From Agapetus fuscipes (taxonomy: Eukaryota; Arthropoda; Insecta; Trichoptera; Glossosomatidae): DNA of 64,000 bases. How positions within the stretch are numbered: position 1 is the stretch's first letter; each line of letters begins with the position of its first letter. A program made the position numbers and the translations under genes. Below, in pieces: positions 53,240-62,640 of this stretch. The notes beneath the pieces were generated by a model that did not search any database, was not told the origin of the DNA, and was given only the letters and a program-made list of their open reading frames with translations. The DNA lies in assembly GCA_951799405.1 (NCBI GenBank), contig OX637356.1, positions 14,531,229-14,595,228 of the forward strand. Reading direction: 5' to 3'.

Positions 53240-54958
53240 TTATCCCCCCCTTAGGCTGTTCCGCCCCGGAACAGTCTTTACTTTAAGAAGGTACGGGCAG
53301 TTTGACCCACAGTTGCATCCAGTGGTCAGGAAAAATGACGTTCCACGGAATTTTCCCCTTAGGGTTTTGCCCGTCATTGCTGGCTGGTGTGGGGGGGGGT
53401 GCTTTCCTCTTGGCGGCCGGCATGGGCGCCTTTCCTTGGTTGGGGGCGCCGCCTTGCGTCCCCGGTCAGCCACCGCTCCTCGGCTCCGCTTGCTCGCCGG
53501 CTCCTGCGTCAAAGGATCAGAATCCTTGGTTGTCGGAGCCGCTCTCCTGCTCGGAAGCGGAGTTCTCACTCTTGCTCTCGTCCTCTGACTCGCTGAGTGG
53601 CTTCCTGCCGCGCCATGCTTGGGTCGTCCCTTCTGCTTGCTCTGCTTGGCTGAGCCCCTGCGGGCGGGGGCGCGGCGCCTGCGGGAGGGAGCGCCCCCTT
53701 CCCCCACTGACGGGTCAAAGTCAGAGTCCGCCTCCTGTCCGGAGCCACTCGGGTTGTACGAGCCATCTGAATCCCCTAATTCATCCCTGCTGACTTTGGG
53801 TCCCCGCACTTTGGTTTCCGGATCTGTTTCATACTCCTCGTTAGAGTAACCTCTCTTGACAATAGCAGCAGCGGACCTTCTGGGCCTGCCTCCCGTGGCC
53901 TCGCCGCGGTCAGTCACCGGCCTCTCCTTCATCAGCCCCCTGGCGTGCGAGGAGACCTGCTTTGGCAGCAGCAGGAAGCCCACCACCCTGCTGACCAGCT
54001 CCGTGGGCGCGCCCCTCTTGTCCAAGCCCAGCTTCTCGCACAGCGTCCGCAGCTGCTTGGGCTCCAGCTTCTGCACCTCCTCCAGCTTGGCCTTGTGCTC
54101 AGGCGTGTCCTTCTCAAACTCGTAGCCCTTGAACTTCTTTTTGTTGCGCTTGATGAGGTTCGTGCGGCACAATTGATTGTACCGGAACTTGAGGTCCTCC
54201 ATCTTGAACCTGGAGATGGCCACCTCCACGTCGGGGATGTAGTCGATGGGGATGCCCCGGCCCGCGGGCACGGGCACCGGCGGCTCCACGGCCTTCTTCT
54301 TCTTGAGAGCCTCCTCCACGGCCTCCGCCGCCTTCTTCTTGGGCGCGGGCTTCTTCTTCACACTGTTGGCCTTCTTGGCCTTGCCCTTCTTGTCCTTGGC
54401 GTCCTCATCCTCCTCCTTGGCGTCCGTCTCCTCCTTCGCATCCTTGTCAGCCTTCACCTCGGCCGAGTCACTCTTGCCGTTTTCAGCCGACTTGACATCT
54501 TTGCCATCTTTGTCATCTTTGCTGTCAGCTGCGTCCTCAGCCTTGAGCTGGCCGTTGTTTTTGGCCTTCAGGTCTCCCTTCCCCAACTTCTGAGACAACT
54601 CATCCTCAGTTGACATATCGGCCTTTTTGTCATCCTGATTATCACTTAATTTTACACTATCAGTGTCCACCGACATTTTTAAGGCTAGGTTTTTAGCCCT
54701 CTCCTCCTTCCAACCAGCTAGGTCTTCCCTCAAGCTCTTGAAGTTGGCAGCCATCTTTGTTTTAAACTCTTCCACGGCTCGCTCGCGGTCCCCTCCAGAC
54801 GCCATGACAAAATATGCCGGGTCTTCGCCTGACTGTTCCAAGGCCTCCATGAGGCGTGCTTGTAAGGCCGCCTTCCCTCCTGAGGTCTCCAGGTCCCTCT
54901 CCAGAAGCTCATTCTTAAGCTCATAGGCTTTGAGGTCCTTGATGTTCACCTTAGCCAT
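53240..54958 (-). CDS. Retrotransposon ORF: SAP gag-like N-terminus fused to a DEK-like chromatin protein
   Basis: 572 codons from an ATG at 54958 to a TAA one base short of the 3' LTR. Residues 6-40 form a SAP motif (LKAYELKNELLERDLETSGG, then KAALQARL), a DNA-binding helix pair that also occurs at the N-terminus of many arthropod LTR-element gag proteins. Residues 60-95 are helical and gag-like. Residues 130-225 are Asp/Glu/Lys-rich and lead to KKKPAPKKK. Residues 236-335 resemble the DEK domain: IPDVEVAISRFKMEDLK, FKGYEFEKDTPEHKAKL and LCEKLGLDKRGAPTELVSR. Residues 355-445 mix acidic SDSD stretches with basic RRRRAP. The last 40 or so (CNCGSNCPYLL to NSLRGG) overlap the purine tract. DEK proteins are nuclear chromatin architectural factors; whether this copy acts so is inference. 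Base composition turns GC-rich from about codon 120. Confidence 0.85.
   Translation of the reverse strand: MAKVNIKDLKAYELKNELLERDLETSGGKAALQARLMEALEQSGEDPAYFVMASGGDRERAVEEFKTKMAANFKSLREDLAGWKEERAKNLALKMSVDTDSVKLSDNQDDKKADMSTEDELSQKLGKGDLKAKNNGQLKAEDAADSKDDKDGKDVKSAENGKSDSAEVKADKDAKEETDAKEEDEDAKDKKGKAKKANSVKKKPAPKKKAAEAVEEALKKKKAVEPPVPVPAGRGIPIDYIPDVEVAISRFKMEDLKFRYNQLCRTNLIKRNKKKFKGYEFEKDTPEHKAKLEEVQKLEPKQLRTLCEKLGLDKRGAPTELVSRVVGFLLLPKQVSSHARGLMKERPVTDRGEATGGRPRRSAAAIVKRGYSNEEYETDPETKVRGPKVSRDELGDSDGSYNPSGSGQEADSDFDPSVGEGGAPSRRRRAPARRGSAKQSKQKGRPKHGAAGSHSASQRTRARVRTPLPSRRAAPTTKDSDPLTQEPASKRSRGAVADRGRKAAPPTKERRPCRPPRGKHPPPHQPAMTGKTLRGKFRGTSFFLTTGCNCGSNCPYLLKVKTVPGRNSLRGG
53243..53253 (-). promoter_or_regulatory. 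Polypurine tract
   Basis: The minus strand reads AAGGGGGGGAT next to the 3' LTR, the expected plus-strand primer. The ORF runs through it and stops at TAA (53242-53240). Confidence 0.7.
53256..53274. other. Short hairpin before the purine tract
   Basis: CTGTTCCG, CCC, CGGAACAG: perfect 8-bp arms within the ORF end. Confidence 0.8.
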
Positions 54959-55307
54959 TTTTTATTTTAACAAAAATTTAAATTTACTTCAAAATAATTT
55001 ACTTCAAAACAAATTATTTTACAAAAAAAATATTTTTAAATTTCAAATAATGATATTAGATAATGATTATTTACTTTGCTTCGTCAGATCGGCTAGCTTT
55101 ACTAACACTAGCACAATATTATTAACACGTTATCTATGCACACTTCAATCAAATTTTTAGCGGGTAACCACACGATCGTTTTTAATTCAAGTTTAATCAG
55201 TTTTATTTAAAACTTTTTTTTTTTTTATTCATTAGTTTTTATTATGTTGTCCAGAAATATTTTTCAATAGTCTTAAGCACAGATTTTTTTGGTACTTGGT
55301 TTTAAAT
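54959..55307 (-). other. 5' leader of the DEK-carrying element
   Basis: AT-rich leader of about 350 bases between primer site and ATG. No upstream ORF of note. It would hold any packaging signal. Confidence 0.6.
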
Positions 55308-55322
55308 CTCACACCGACACCA
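55308..55322 (-). promoter_or_regulatory. Candidate primer binding site
   Basis: The minus strand TGGTGTCGGTGTGAG starts one base after the 5' LTR. The complement ends CACCGACACCA, like a tRNA acceptor end with CCA, and is preceded by a T-arm-like AAATCTCAC. I cannot assign the tRNA with confidence; a Leu type is possible. Confidence 0.65.
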
Positions 55323-55323
55323 T

Positions 55324-55779
55324 TGTTACGTTTTACCTGGGGGTTCTTTTAATTAAAACACAAGTTTAACACAAGTTAGCTATACAGTTTATTTACACAG
55401 ACTTTCTTACAATAGATTTATTTTTAACAGACTTATTCTAACAGATTTATTTTAACACACTTATTTATTTCGTACAGATTACATTTATTTTACACCATAT
55501 TGGTCGCCCTAGTAACTAGATATTCCACTGTGTGAGTGCTTCGAAGACTGACTCGCTTCAGCCGATTGTCGCCCTTCTTATAGCGGAACCTAGGGGCCAT
55601 TCCAGCCTGCCCTAGAAGGTTCCACTACCACAGTTGTATAGACGGTTCTGGACATATTTATTTCATGAAGAGTCCATTTCCTACCTACATACACACCTTA
55701 CAATTACAATCGTCTGGGCCAGAACATTCTCTCAAAACACACGCACACCAACAAGCATCTACCAGTGTATTTCGTTACA
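55324..55779 (-). repeat. 5' LTR of the DEK-carrying element
   Basis: 456 bp, identical by eye to the other LTR. Confidence 0.92.
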
Positions 55780-55888
55780 ATACCTTGTGTATTATATTCT
55801 TGAATTTTTTGTGATATTATTCTTGGAACAAAATTAAAACAAAAGAAGACATGTTTTCAGGGAAGAGTGTTACAAATATTACAAAAAC

Positions 55889-56170
55889 GTGTTACGCCCG
55901 CTAATGACGGGCACTCATGAGTGTCACTTTCGCATGTGCAGATATATAATACTGGGTTTTACCAAATACCAAAAAGAACGGACAAAAAGGTTTTTTAGGC
56001 AAACCTCAACCACTCTTTATAGGGAAGCACCAAGCGCCTTTGAGGTGACTGAGATTTTCGTCAACAAAGTAAAGGAGCAATTGCAGAACTACCTGTTGAC
56101 GTGTAGCGCCAAGCGCTTTTGAGGTGACTGCGGTCATAAAAAGGCGCTATGGAAAAGTGTTTTATTATTA
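55889..56170 (+). repeat. L2-like LINE 3' end, decayed
   Basis: AGCGCTTTTGAGGTGACTGC, then GGCGCTATGGAAAAGTGTTT and TTATTATTA, resembles the coding end and tail of L2-type elements. CACCAAGCGCCTTTGAGGTG at 56027 is a second copy of part of it. Confidence 0.5.
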
Positions 56171-56489
56171 CTATTTTTATCATTTTCAATTCCCATCTCA
56201 ATGGCTACAAGGTCAAAAGAGACAAATTGCTATCAGTAAAAGGCACTACGGTTACCAGACGATAAAGACCTCTTAAAAATGCAGACTATTCATATAAACT
56301 TATAAGACAATCTTTCTTAGAAACACATTTTAATGAAAAACTTATGAAGAGTAAAAACAGGTCACCCAAGAAATTTATACTTCTAGGGTTTGAAGAGGCT
56401 CATGGATGTCTTTGCGTATTCGCAGGTCAAAAGGATAGCAATCAACATGGACAAATGGCTAGTAGAACAAGGATCCACGTTTACAAAAA

Positions 56490-56664
56490 GAACGGTGTAT
56501 TTTTTGATGAAATATCTTCATTGATACCTCTTCTTCTCGTCTCAACAATAACATCTCTTAGAGCGACTCACATTCATCCCATTGCAGTTGATATCAAAAC
56601 AATGACAACTTGTTTGCACGCCTGATTCCAATGCCAAACTGTCGGTTTATTGAACGAGAAATCG
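56490..56664 (+). repeat. Fragment of the LINE family at 8876-9972
   Basis: Codons for RATHIHPIAVDIKTMTT match STTLIHPFAVDLKTMRT of the LINE at 8876-9972; a decayed internal piece. Confidence 0.6.
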
Positions 56665-57085
56665 AAATATGTGTTCTCACGTCAAGAGTTGTCACATTTC
56701 GCCATTGCTGAGAGAACTGCACTGGCTGAGGGTCCGAGAGAGGGTAGAATTTAAGTTGTGTCTCTGTCTACATCATGTCTCGCTGAGCTATGTTCTGTCG
56801 ACAAACCTTAAAAGCGACCTTTACGCTCTGCCCTCATTGCTGTCAACAATATCATAGTGCTCAAAAGAACGAACACATCAAATTTTGCAGACAGAAGCTT
56901 TGCAGTGGCCGGGCCGGTTGCCTGGAACAATTTGCCCGTCGGTGTTCGCGCGGGCCAGCCTACCACCACCTTCAGAAATGCACTGAAGACACTGCTTTTC
57001 TCCAGAAGCCATGGCGCCCTTGAGATGGTCCTGGACCATTAAATGGCGCCACAGGAAAGAAATCATCCATCATCATCATCACCCC
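56665..57085 (+). mobile_element. L2-clade LINE C-terminus with ATC tail
   Basis: In two frames: SPLLRELHWLRVRERVEFKL (56690-56760), then, after a frameshift near 56850, DRSFAVAGPVAWNNLPVGVR and TTFRNALKTLLF (56885-57005). This order is diagnostic of the L2/CR1 ORF2 C-terminus. The 3' end is an ATC-rich tail (57065-57085). Confidence 0.75.
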
Positions 57086-57099
57086 AATTTAATGTTCAG

Positions 57100-57230
57100 A
57101 TAATACAACGAAAAGAGACAGATGGCTAGCACAACAAGGTACTGCCTTTACAAGAGGATGGCGACCAAAAGAGACAGATGGCTAGCACAACAAAGCACTG
57201 CCTTAACAAGAGGATGGCAATTCTTAGAAT
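57100..57230 (+). repeat. Tandem duplication of about 57 bp
   Basis: AAAGAGACAGATGGCTAGCA, CAACAAGGTACTGCC, ACAAGAGGATGGC occurs twice in a row (57111 and 57168), with a related piece at 56449-56480. Confidence 0.75.
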
Positions 57231-57640
57231 CAAATGTTTGGCACTGCAAGGCACGTCTTCAAAAATGATCATTCAAAAACGGCACTCAAATATCAACGTT
57301 TGTGTTGACTGTTACATAGGTGTTTTAGATAAATCATGCTAGCTGGATGCGAACAAATTTTTACGTTAGCAAGTAAATTGTGGAGTTGAGAAAGCGCTCC
57401 ATACTAAATCTCGACAATGGAAGTGAAACGAATAAGGTCAGGTGGGAAGCTCGATCGCTGTGTATGCGGTGAAAATATTTTATTGAAGGTGTTCCGCGTA
57501 CCTTACTGGAATATTGTCATGTTATTTGTGTTCAATAGTTTTTAGATAGAAAAACGTTTATTTATTTTGAAATATTGTAGATAAAACACTATTTATTACA
57601 TCCCATAGAGTTTTAAGACTTTTAAAAATTGACAACTCGT
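57231..57640. other. Unassigned spacer
   Basis: No supported feature. Confidence 0.4.
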
Positions 57641-57654
57641 CAGTGCTTGTTTGG

Positions 57655-57805
57655 AATTTCACATGAGCAATGTTTGCACGTGTAGGTACTGGATCGATGT
57701 GTCTTATGAAAACTGGAAATTGATTTAAAAAATGCTTAAAACAACTCTCACATTATCGTGTTTTGCGTTTTTTCTTAGCTCAGATTATGTAGAATGTGAC
57801 TAATT
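57655..57805. repeat. Old unclassified repeat, unbroken copy
   Basis: AATTTCACATGAGCAATGTT to TTAGCTCAGATTATGTAGAA matches 32915-33310 after removal of the SINE-A found there. Confidence 0.65.
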
Positions 57806-57834
57806 TAAAAGTATTGGTGAATTTGAAAGAAGAA

Positions 57835-58410
57835 TAATTAAAGGCAGGTGCGTACTGGGTGCTACCGCTAGCATCGCCAAGAACCAGAATCTTTCAAAAA
57901 TTGTTCGACTGGCGGTGCACGGTGGTATACTAGTGCCCACTCTGATGTATGGAAGTGAAGCCTGGACGGTGAAGGAAAGTGAGATTAGTAAAGTCCATGC
58001 AGTAAAAATGGACTACTTAAGAAGTATGATTGGGAAAAGACGGAGTGATAGGGTGAGGAATGATTTTGTTAGAGAGGAATGTGGTGTAAGAGAAAGTGTG
58101 AAAGTAAAGATTAAAAGAAGTATACTTAGATGGTTTGGACATTTAGAGAGAATGAATGAGGAAAGACTGACGAAGAAAGTATATGCTGCGAGAATTGGTG
58201 GATGTCGTGGAAGAGGAAGACCGAGAAAGGTATGGATGGACCAAATTTTCAAAATAGCGAATGAATGGGGTATCCAGAGTCATAATAAAAGGAGAGCTTG
58301 TATGAAAAAGGTTATGGCTCTGGATGAAATGAAAGAAGTATGCAAGGATCGAAAGAAATGGCAGTTGATCTGTAATGCTGGCGGTCAAAGCTGAGGCTTT
58401 TAATTTTTTT
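57835..58410 (+). mobile_element. WFGH-LINE, longest copy in the window
   Basis: The coding sequence enters upstream of the first Met (GRCVLGATASIAKNQNLS, about 57845-57900) and then runs 57915-58394: LVPTLMYGSEAWTVKE, MDYLRSMIGKRRSDRVR, ILRWFGHLERM, GRGRPRKVW, CKDRKKWQLICN. It is the post-RT C-terminus of an RTE/L2-like LINE with no stop, but all catalytic domains are lost. The 3' end is a short UTR with a T-rich stretch. About 90% identical in protein to 28985-29493. Confidence 0.83.
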
Positions 58411-58985
58411 TTTTTTTTTAAATATGTTTTGTAGTTATTTTAATTTTTTACTGTTTAATTGTTTAGAGTTTATTTGTTTTATATATTTTAATGTATATGT
58501 CATACTTGAATGATATCATAAGTAGTGCACTCCAAATTTTTGCTTGCTAATAAATAATTATAAATATCTGTAATAACTGAATTGCGTGAAGTGTATTGGT
58601 GTTTACAGTGTAAAGCTAACTCAATTTTTTATCACAAATTGTTCGCGGTTCTCTCTGACTGCTGCTTATGTGTTTTTTTTTCAAATTAAAAATAAATGTT
58701 TCATCGCTTGTAATATCAATAAGGACTATTTTTGCAAATCTGTCCAATAAATTGCAGCCAATAAACATAATTGCTTATATTATTGCTGAAGACTTTGTAG
58801 CAGGGCTGTCACTGCAATTGGGATAAATAAAAATAAACACAATAATCAAATAAATTGTACCTGTGACATAAAACAATAATATTATACTTAAATAATATAA
58901 AACTTAAATAACCCGTGAGAAAAAAAATATATATTATAATTACAAGTAACTTCTTTTTTTTCCTCTTGTCCAACGATTTTTAACA
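58411..58985. other. Spacer, probably including the 5'UTR of the following LINE
   Basis: AT-rich; no motif marks the LINE's transcription start. Confidence 0.4.
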
Positions 58986-59732
58986 ATGGAATCAAACGTT
59001 GTTCAACTAATAACGGAGGCATCAAACCTTTTGAATACCATGCAACTGGCGCTAATAAATGGCAATAATTCTGCAGTGAAGGCAGTTAAGGAGTTGACTT
59101 CTAAATTGCTACCCACGACGGCGGGACTGGCAAGAACGATGTCCCTGATTGGAGTTTTAACCGGCAAAATGGAAGGGGAATTGCAGACATTCAAGAGTAA
59201 GCCCATTTCAATGGGCGAGTCGGAGGACTCAAAGCATAATTCTATCTTCGATGCGATTAGCGAACTCGAGGAACGACGTGAAAAATCTAAGAATGTAATG
59301 TTGATGAATATTCCAGAAAGCGCGGCCTCTACCCAGGTGCAGCGACTGAATGATGACCGCAACACTGTCATGAATATCGTCAGTAAGTTCGATGAAGTCA
59401 AAACGGATTGTATCAAGGTATCCAGAGTTGGAAGAGTGGCGGCTGACAAAGTAAGGCCTGTTAAAGTTTCCTTTGCTGATTCTTCGGAGGCCAGATATGT
59501 GCTGCGTAATAATAGGCTTCTTGGCGATGGTGTGCGAGCTAAAGCTGATCTGACTCTCTCACAGAGGGAACATCTACGGGGTCTATGGAATGAAGTCGAG
59601 GAGAGGCGAATGGCTGGTGAGGAGGAGCTGACGGTGAAATTTTTCGATTCAATTCCAAAGATTGTAAAGCTCCGAAAAAACTTACCAGGAGAATCGGCGC
59701 AACTGCCTACTATCAGAACGTCCGTGGAGTAA
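58986..59732 (+). CDS. LINE ORF1 protein (RNA-binding, chaperone-like)
   Basis: 248 residues from ATG, preceded by ACAATGG context. The N-terminal 90 residues are helical. Residues about 95-180 look like the RRM of CR1/L1-type ORF1 proteins (KNVMLMNIPES, CIKVSRVGRV, RPVKVSFADSSEARYVL), followed by a C-terminal domain with LTLSQREHLRGLW. No CCHC knuckle is present. Such proteins coat LINE RNA and help target-primed reverse transcription. The stop at 59730-59732 lies inside the start of the ORF2 frame. Confidence 0.78.
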   Translation: MESNVVQLITEASNLLNTMQLALINGNNSAVKAVKELTSKLLPTTAGLARTMSLIGVLTGKMEGELQTFKSKPISMGESEDSKHNSIFDAISELEERREKSKNVMLMNIPESAASTQVQRLNDDRNTVMNIVSKFDEVKTDCIKVSRVGRVAADKVRPVKVSFADSSEARYVLRNNRLLGDGVRAKADLTLSQREHLRGLWNEVEERRMAGEEELTVKFFDSIPKIVKLRKNLPGESAQLPTIRTSVE

Positions 59733-62503
59733 ACACAAAACTATCTGAATTATCTATTAGTGCATCTTTAACTTCATATGATATATTGTTTTTTACAGAA
59801 ACCTGGTTGAATGAAGGTGTGCGTGACGGAGAGCTTGGTTTTGACCGTTACTGTGTGTATAGGAGAGATCGTGATCGTAAAGATAGTGGCAAGTCCAGGG
59901 GAGGAGGTGTTATGATCTGCGTTGCCAAAAGGTTCAGGTCCTGTATAATAAAATGTCTGAACACTTCATTGGAGCAAATATTTGTTAAAATCATTCTCCC
60001 GATTGGAATTTTAATTGTGGCTTGCGTATATATTCCGCCAGGTTCAGACTCTGAATCCTACTCCAATCATTGTAAAGATATGGAAAGAATCCGTTTTAAA
60101 TATCCAGACGCTAAAATCTTGGTTGCTGGGGACTACAATTTGCCGGGTGCCAAATGGTGTGAGTGTGAGGCCAATGCGGTGATAGATGATGAGTGTACCG
60201 CCGAAATTAAAAACATGTCCTCGTTCCTTGGTTTGGTTCAGTGTAATCTGGTACGTAACAGTTTAAACCGATTACTGGACTTAATATTTACAGATATTGA
60301 TGGTCTTAATGTTTCCACAGCCGCGGAGATCATCCTGCCGGCTGATGCCCATCACCCCCCATTAGAGATAGATTTTATTGTGAATTATGAAAGGGAGTCC
60401 TTGCCGGAAAGAATTACAAAAAACTTCAAAACTTGTGACTACGACGTCATAAATAACCATCTTAATGAGGTTGATTGGTCTTTCCTTGATACAAATACCG
60501 ACGTAAATGAAATTGTGTCACAATTTTACAACGTTATAAATAGTTCCGTTCACGATTTTGTGCCTATCAAACGGCCACCATGGGGGAACTACCCCAAATG
60601 GTTCACACGCGAACTTGTTGATAAGATTAGTTTGAAAAAAAGATTGCATGCCCAGTATAAGGCAACTGGGGACCCCAGTGACTACGAAGCATTCAGTAGG
60701 GTAAGAAAGGAGTGCCAGGTGCTTTCAGCAGCGCTAAAACGTGAATTTTATAGAAACATAGAGAGTCAGTTACCAGGAACCTCCGTGAATTTGTATAAAC
60801 TTGCCAAATCTTTAAAAGACGATCATAGCGATTACCCGAAAATAATGTATTTCAATGACAGGTCTGCCAATAGCGTGAGTGATGTAGTGGACTTATTTAG
60901 AAAATATTTCCTGTCAATCTACGAGGACGTTCTCATGGGTGTCAACACTCCGGCGCTCCCGCTGACTGATCGAGTTCATATCGCGCGTGTGATATTTTCC
61001 GTGTCGGACGTGCAGCGTGGTATTGATTCGCTGGATACTAATAAATCTGCAGGTCCTGATCAACTGCCGCCTGTTTTTATTAAGAATTGTTCAAATGTTA
61101 TGTGTTGGATTTTACAAAAAATATTTAATAAATCTATTGAATCGGGAATTTTTCCAACAGCTTGGAAATCTAGCAACATTATTCCAATTTTCAAAAAGGG
61201 AGATAAATCTGATGTCACTAGCTATCGCCCAATATGTATACAATCCTGCATACCGAAGTTGTTCGAATGTATTCTTCTCAGTAAGATTAAGAGTGACTTA
61301 GCACTCGTTATATCGGACCAACAGCATGGTTTTATGCAAAACCGATCGACCTTGACAAACCTTTTGGAATTTCATTGTGATATCATGGATGCTTTTGTTA
61401 CCAGGAGTCAGACGGACTGTGTATATACAGACTACTCCAAGGCGTTTGACCGCGTCTCCCATACAATATTGTTGGCAAAGCTTCTTTCTCTTGGTATTGA
61501 TGGTGCACTCCTTGCGTGGTTTTCGAGCTATCTTGCTGAAAGGGAACTTAGGGTTTGTGTGTCGGGCGTTGTTTCATCTCCTTTTTTGGCGAAGAGCGGT
61601 GTGCCGCAGGGCTCACATCTCGGACCCATTTTGTTTAATATATTTGTCAATGATCTCCTGAGCGGGTTTGACGGGGTGAGATTTGTCATGTTTGCTGATG
61701 ACTTGAAAATTTACAGAGTGGTTAACTGTATTGGTGACTGCGAGATATTACAAAGAAATATTGACGTGCTTTATGACTGGTGTGTGAAGAATGATTTAAC
61801 TTTAAACATAGAAAAATGTCAAGTAATGCGTTTCCACAAAATTAAGAATCCCACGGTGTACCCTTACTCGATTGATGGTACACAGCTTATGTCGGTTGCG
61901 CAAATCAAAGATTTGGGAGTATTGTTGGACGCGGGATTAACATTTGTACCACACATAAAGGCAACTGTGGATAGGGCACTCAGAACATTAGGATTTTCCT
62001 TACGACTGTGTGAAAAATTTTATAACGTGCACACCTTTATTTATATTTTTACAAGTTTGGTGAGGCCATTGCTGGAGTATAACTCCGTGTTGTGGTCTCC
62101 TCACTACCAGGTACATATACGTAGTATAGAAAAGGTACAAAACAAACTACTTCGCTTTATCAACTTCAAACTCGGAATACCCATCTCGGATATCAATTAT
62201 AACCAACTCCGAGAATCGTATAAACTTGCACCGCTCTCGGCTCGGAGAAGTGCTGCTGACATGGTTTTTCTATACAAACTCATTAATGGCTTGACCGACG
62301 CGCCCCAACTCCTATCAAAAATTAATTTCCGTGTCCCAATAAGGAACACGCGTAACGTGGATACTTTTGATGTGGCAGACTGTGCCGTGAACTACCAGTA
62401 TTACTCGCCTTTTCAGCGACTGCCCAGGGAGGCGAACAAGCTGGAGGTTGATATTTTCTCCACGGGATTCTATACATTTAAAAAAAAAATAAAAAGTATG
62501 TAG
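59690..62503 (+). CDS. LINE ORF2: AP-type endonuclease and reverse transcriptase
   Basis: The endonuclease frame begins inside ORF1, in the -1 frame, with AYYQNVRGVNTKLSELS at about 59700; the first ATG (59786) is already within the endonuclease, so translation probably uses a frameshift or reinitiation. Endonuclease motifs: FFTETWL (catalytic Glu), VAGDYNLPGAKW and LDLIFTD. The usual SDH near the end reads ADAHHPP, a possible weak point. RT motifs: YTDYSKAFDR (about 61424), SGVPQGSHLGP (about 61597) and FADDLKIY (61691) in place of the common YADD. The post-RT region has RPLLEYNSVLWSP. About 935 residues, normal for the group. No RNase H is seen. Confidence 0.87.
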   Translation, partial: RIGATAYYQNVRGVNTKLSELSISASLTSYDILFFTETWLNEGVRDGELGFDRYCVYRRDRDRKDSGKSRGGGVMICVAKRFRSCIIKCLNTSLEQIFVKIILPIGILIVACVYIPPGSDSESYSNHCKDMERIRFKYPDAKILVAGDYNLPGAKWCECEANAVIDDECTAEIKNMSSFLGLVQCNLVRNSLNRLLDLIFTDIDGLNVSTAAEIILPADAHHPPLEIDFIVNYERESLPERITKNFKTCDYDVINNHLNEVDWSFLDTNTDVNEIVSQFYNVINSSVHDFVPIKRPPWGNYPKWFTRELVDKISLKKRLHAQYKATGDPSDYEAFSRVRKECQVLSAALKREFYRNIESQLPGTSVNLYKLAKSLKDDHSDYPKIMYFNDRSANSVSDVVDLFRKYFLSIYEDVLMGVNTPALPLTDRVHIARVIFSVSDVQRGIDSLDTNKSAGPDQLPPVFIKNCSNVMCWILQKIFNKSIESGIFPTAWKSSNIIPIFKKGDKSDVTSYRPICIQSCIPKLFECILLSKIKSDLALVISDQQHGFMQNRSTLTNLLEFHCDIMDAFVTRSQTDCVYTDYSKAFDRVSHTILLAKLLSLGIDGALLAWFSSYLAERELRVCVSGVVSSPFLAKSGVPQGSHLGPILFNIFVNDLLSGFDGVRFVMFADDLKIYRVVNCIGDCEILQRNIDVLYDWCVKNDLTLNIEKCQVMRFHKIKNPTVYPYSIDGTQLMSVAQIKDLGVLLDAGLTFVPHIKATVDRALRTLGFSLRLCEKFYNVHTFIYIFTSLVRPLLEYNSVLWSPHYQVHIRSIEKVQNKLLRFINFKLGIPISDINYNQLRESYKLAPLSARRSAADMVFLYKLINGLTDAPQLLSKINFRVPIRNTRNVDTFDVADCAVNYQYYSPFQRLPREANKLEVDIFSTGFYTFKKKIKSM

Positions 62504-62504
62504 G

Positions 62505-62640
62505 TATCCGCATTTTGTCGGTCTCTCATTATCCATTCTTTCCACAGGCCCAAGCCATCTCAACACATTTTTTTTTGTACCTTTAGTTTCACATCTTCTT
62601 TCTTTCTTTGCACAACACATTGTAAATTGTATGTTGTATT
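62505..62640 (-). repeat. WFGH-LINE fragment
   Basis: The minus strand encodes VLRWLGPVERMDNERPTK, a mutated WFGHxxRM block. It abuts the stop of the preceding LINE. Confidence 0.65.

Larger units (their letters stand above)
52784..55779 (-). mobile_element. Non-autonomous LTR retrotransposon carrying a SAP/DEK-like ORF
   Basis: 2996 bp, minus strand. Two 456-bp LTRs (52784-53239 and 55324-55779), identical by eye, run TGTTACG to TTACA on the plus strand and are flanked by ATAC (52780-52783 and 55780-55783), a 4-bp TSD. A candidate primer site abuts the 5' LTR and a G-rich purine tract abuts the 3' LTR. The 2084-bp interior holds a single 572-codon ORF and no protease, RT, RNase H or integrase, so it must use enzymes from another element. 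Identical LTRs and an open ORF indicate recent movement. Confidence 0.93.
58986..62503 (+). mobile_element. Near-complete two-ORF LINE
   Basis: Both ORFs are open: ORF1 (58986-59732) and ORF2 (about 59690-62503) with endonuclease and RT. No frameshift or stop was found, so it could be a source copy. The 3' side shows an inserted WFGH-LINE piece at 62505-62640 right after the stop and no clear poly(A). Same clade as 573-3254 and 38046-38670. Confidence 0.88.

Noticed and set aside
53945..54613. 222-codon plus-strand ORF, Leu/Arg-rich
   Set aside because: Antisense shadow of the GC-rich DEK-like coding region.
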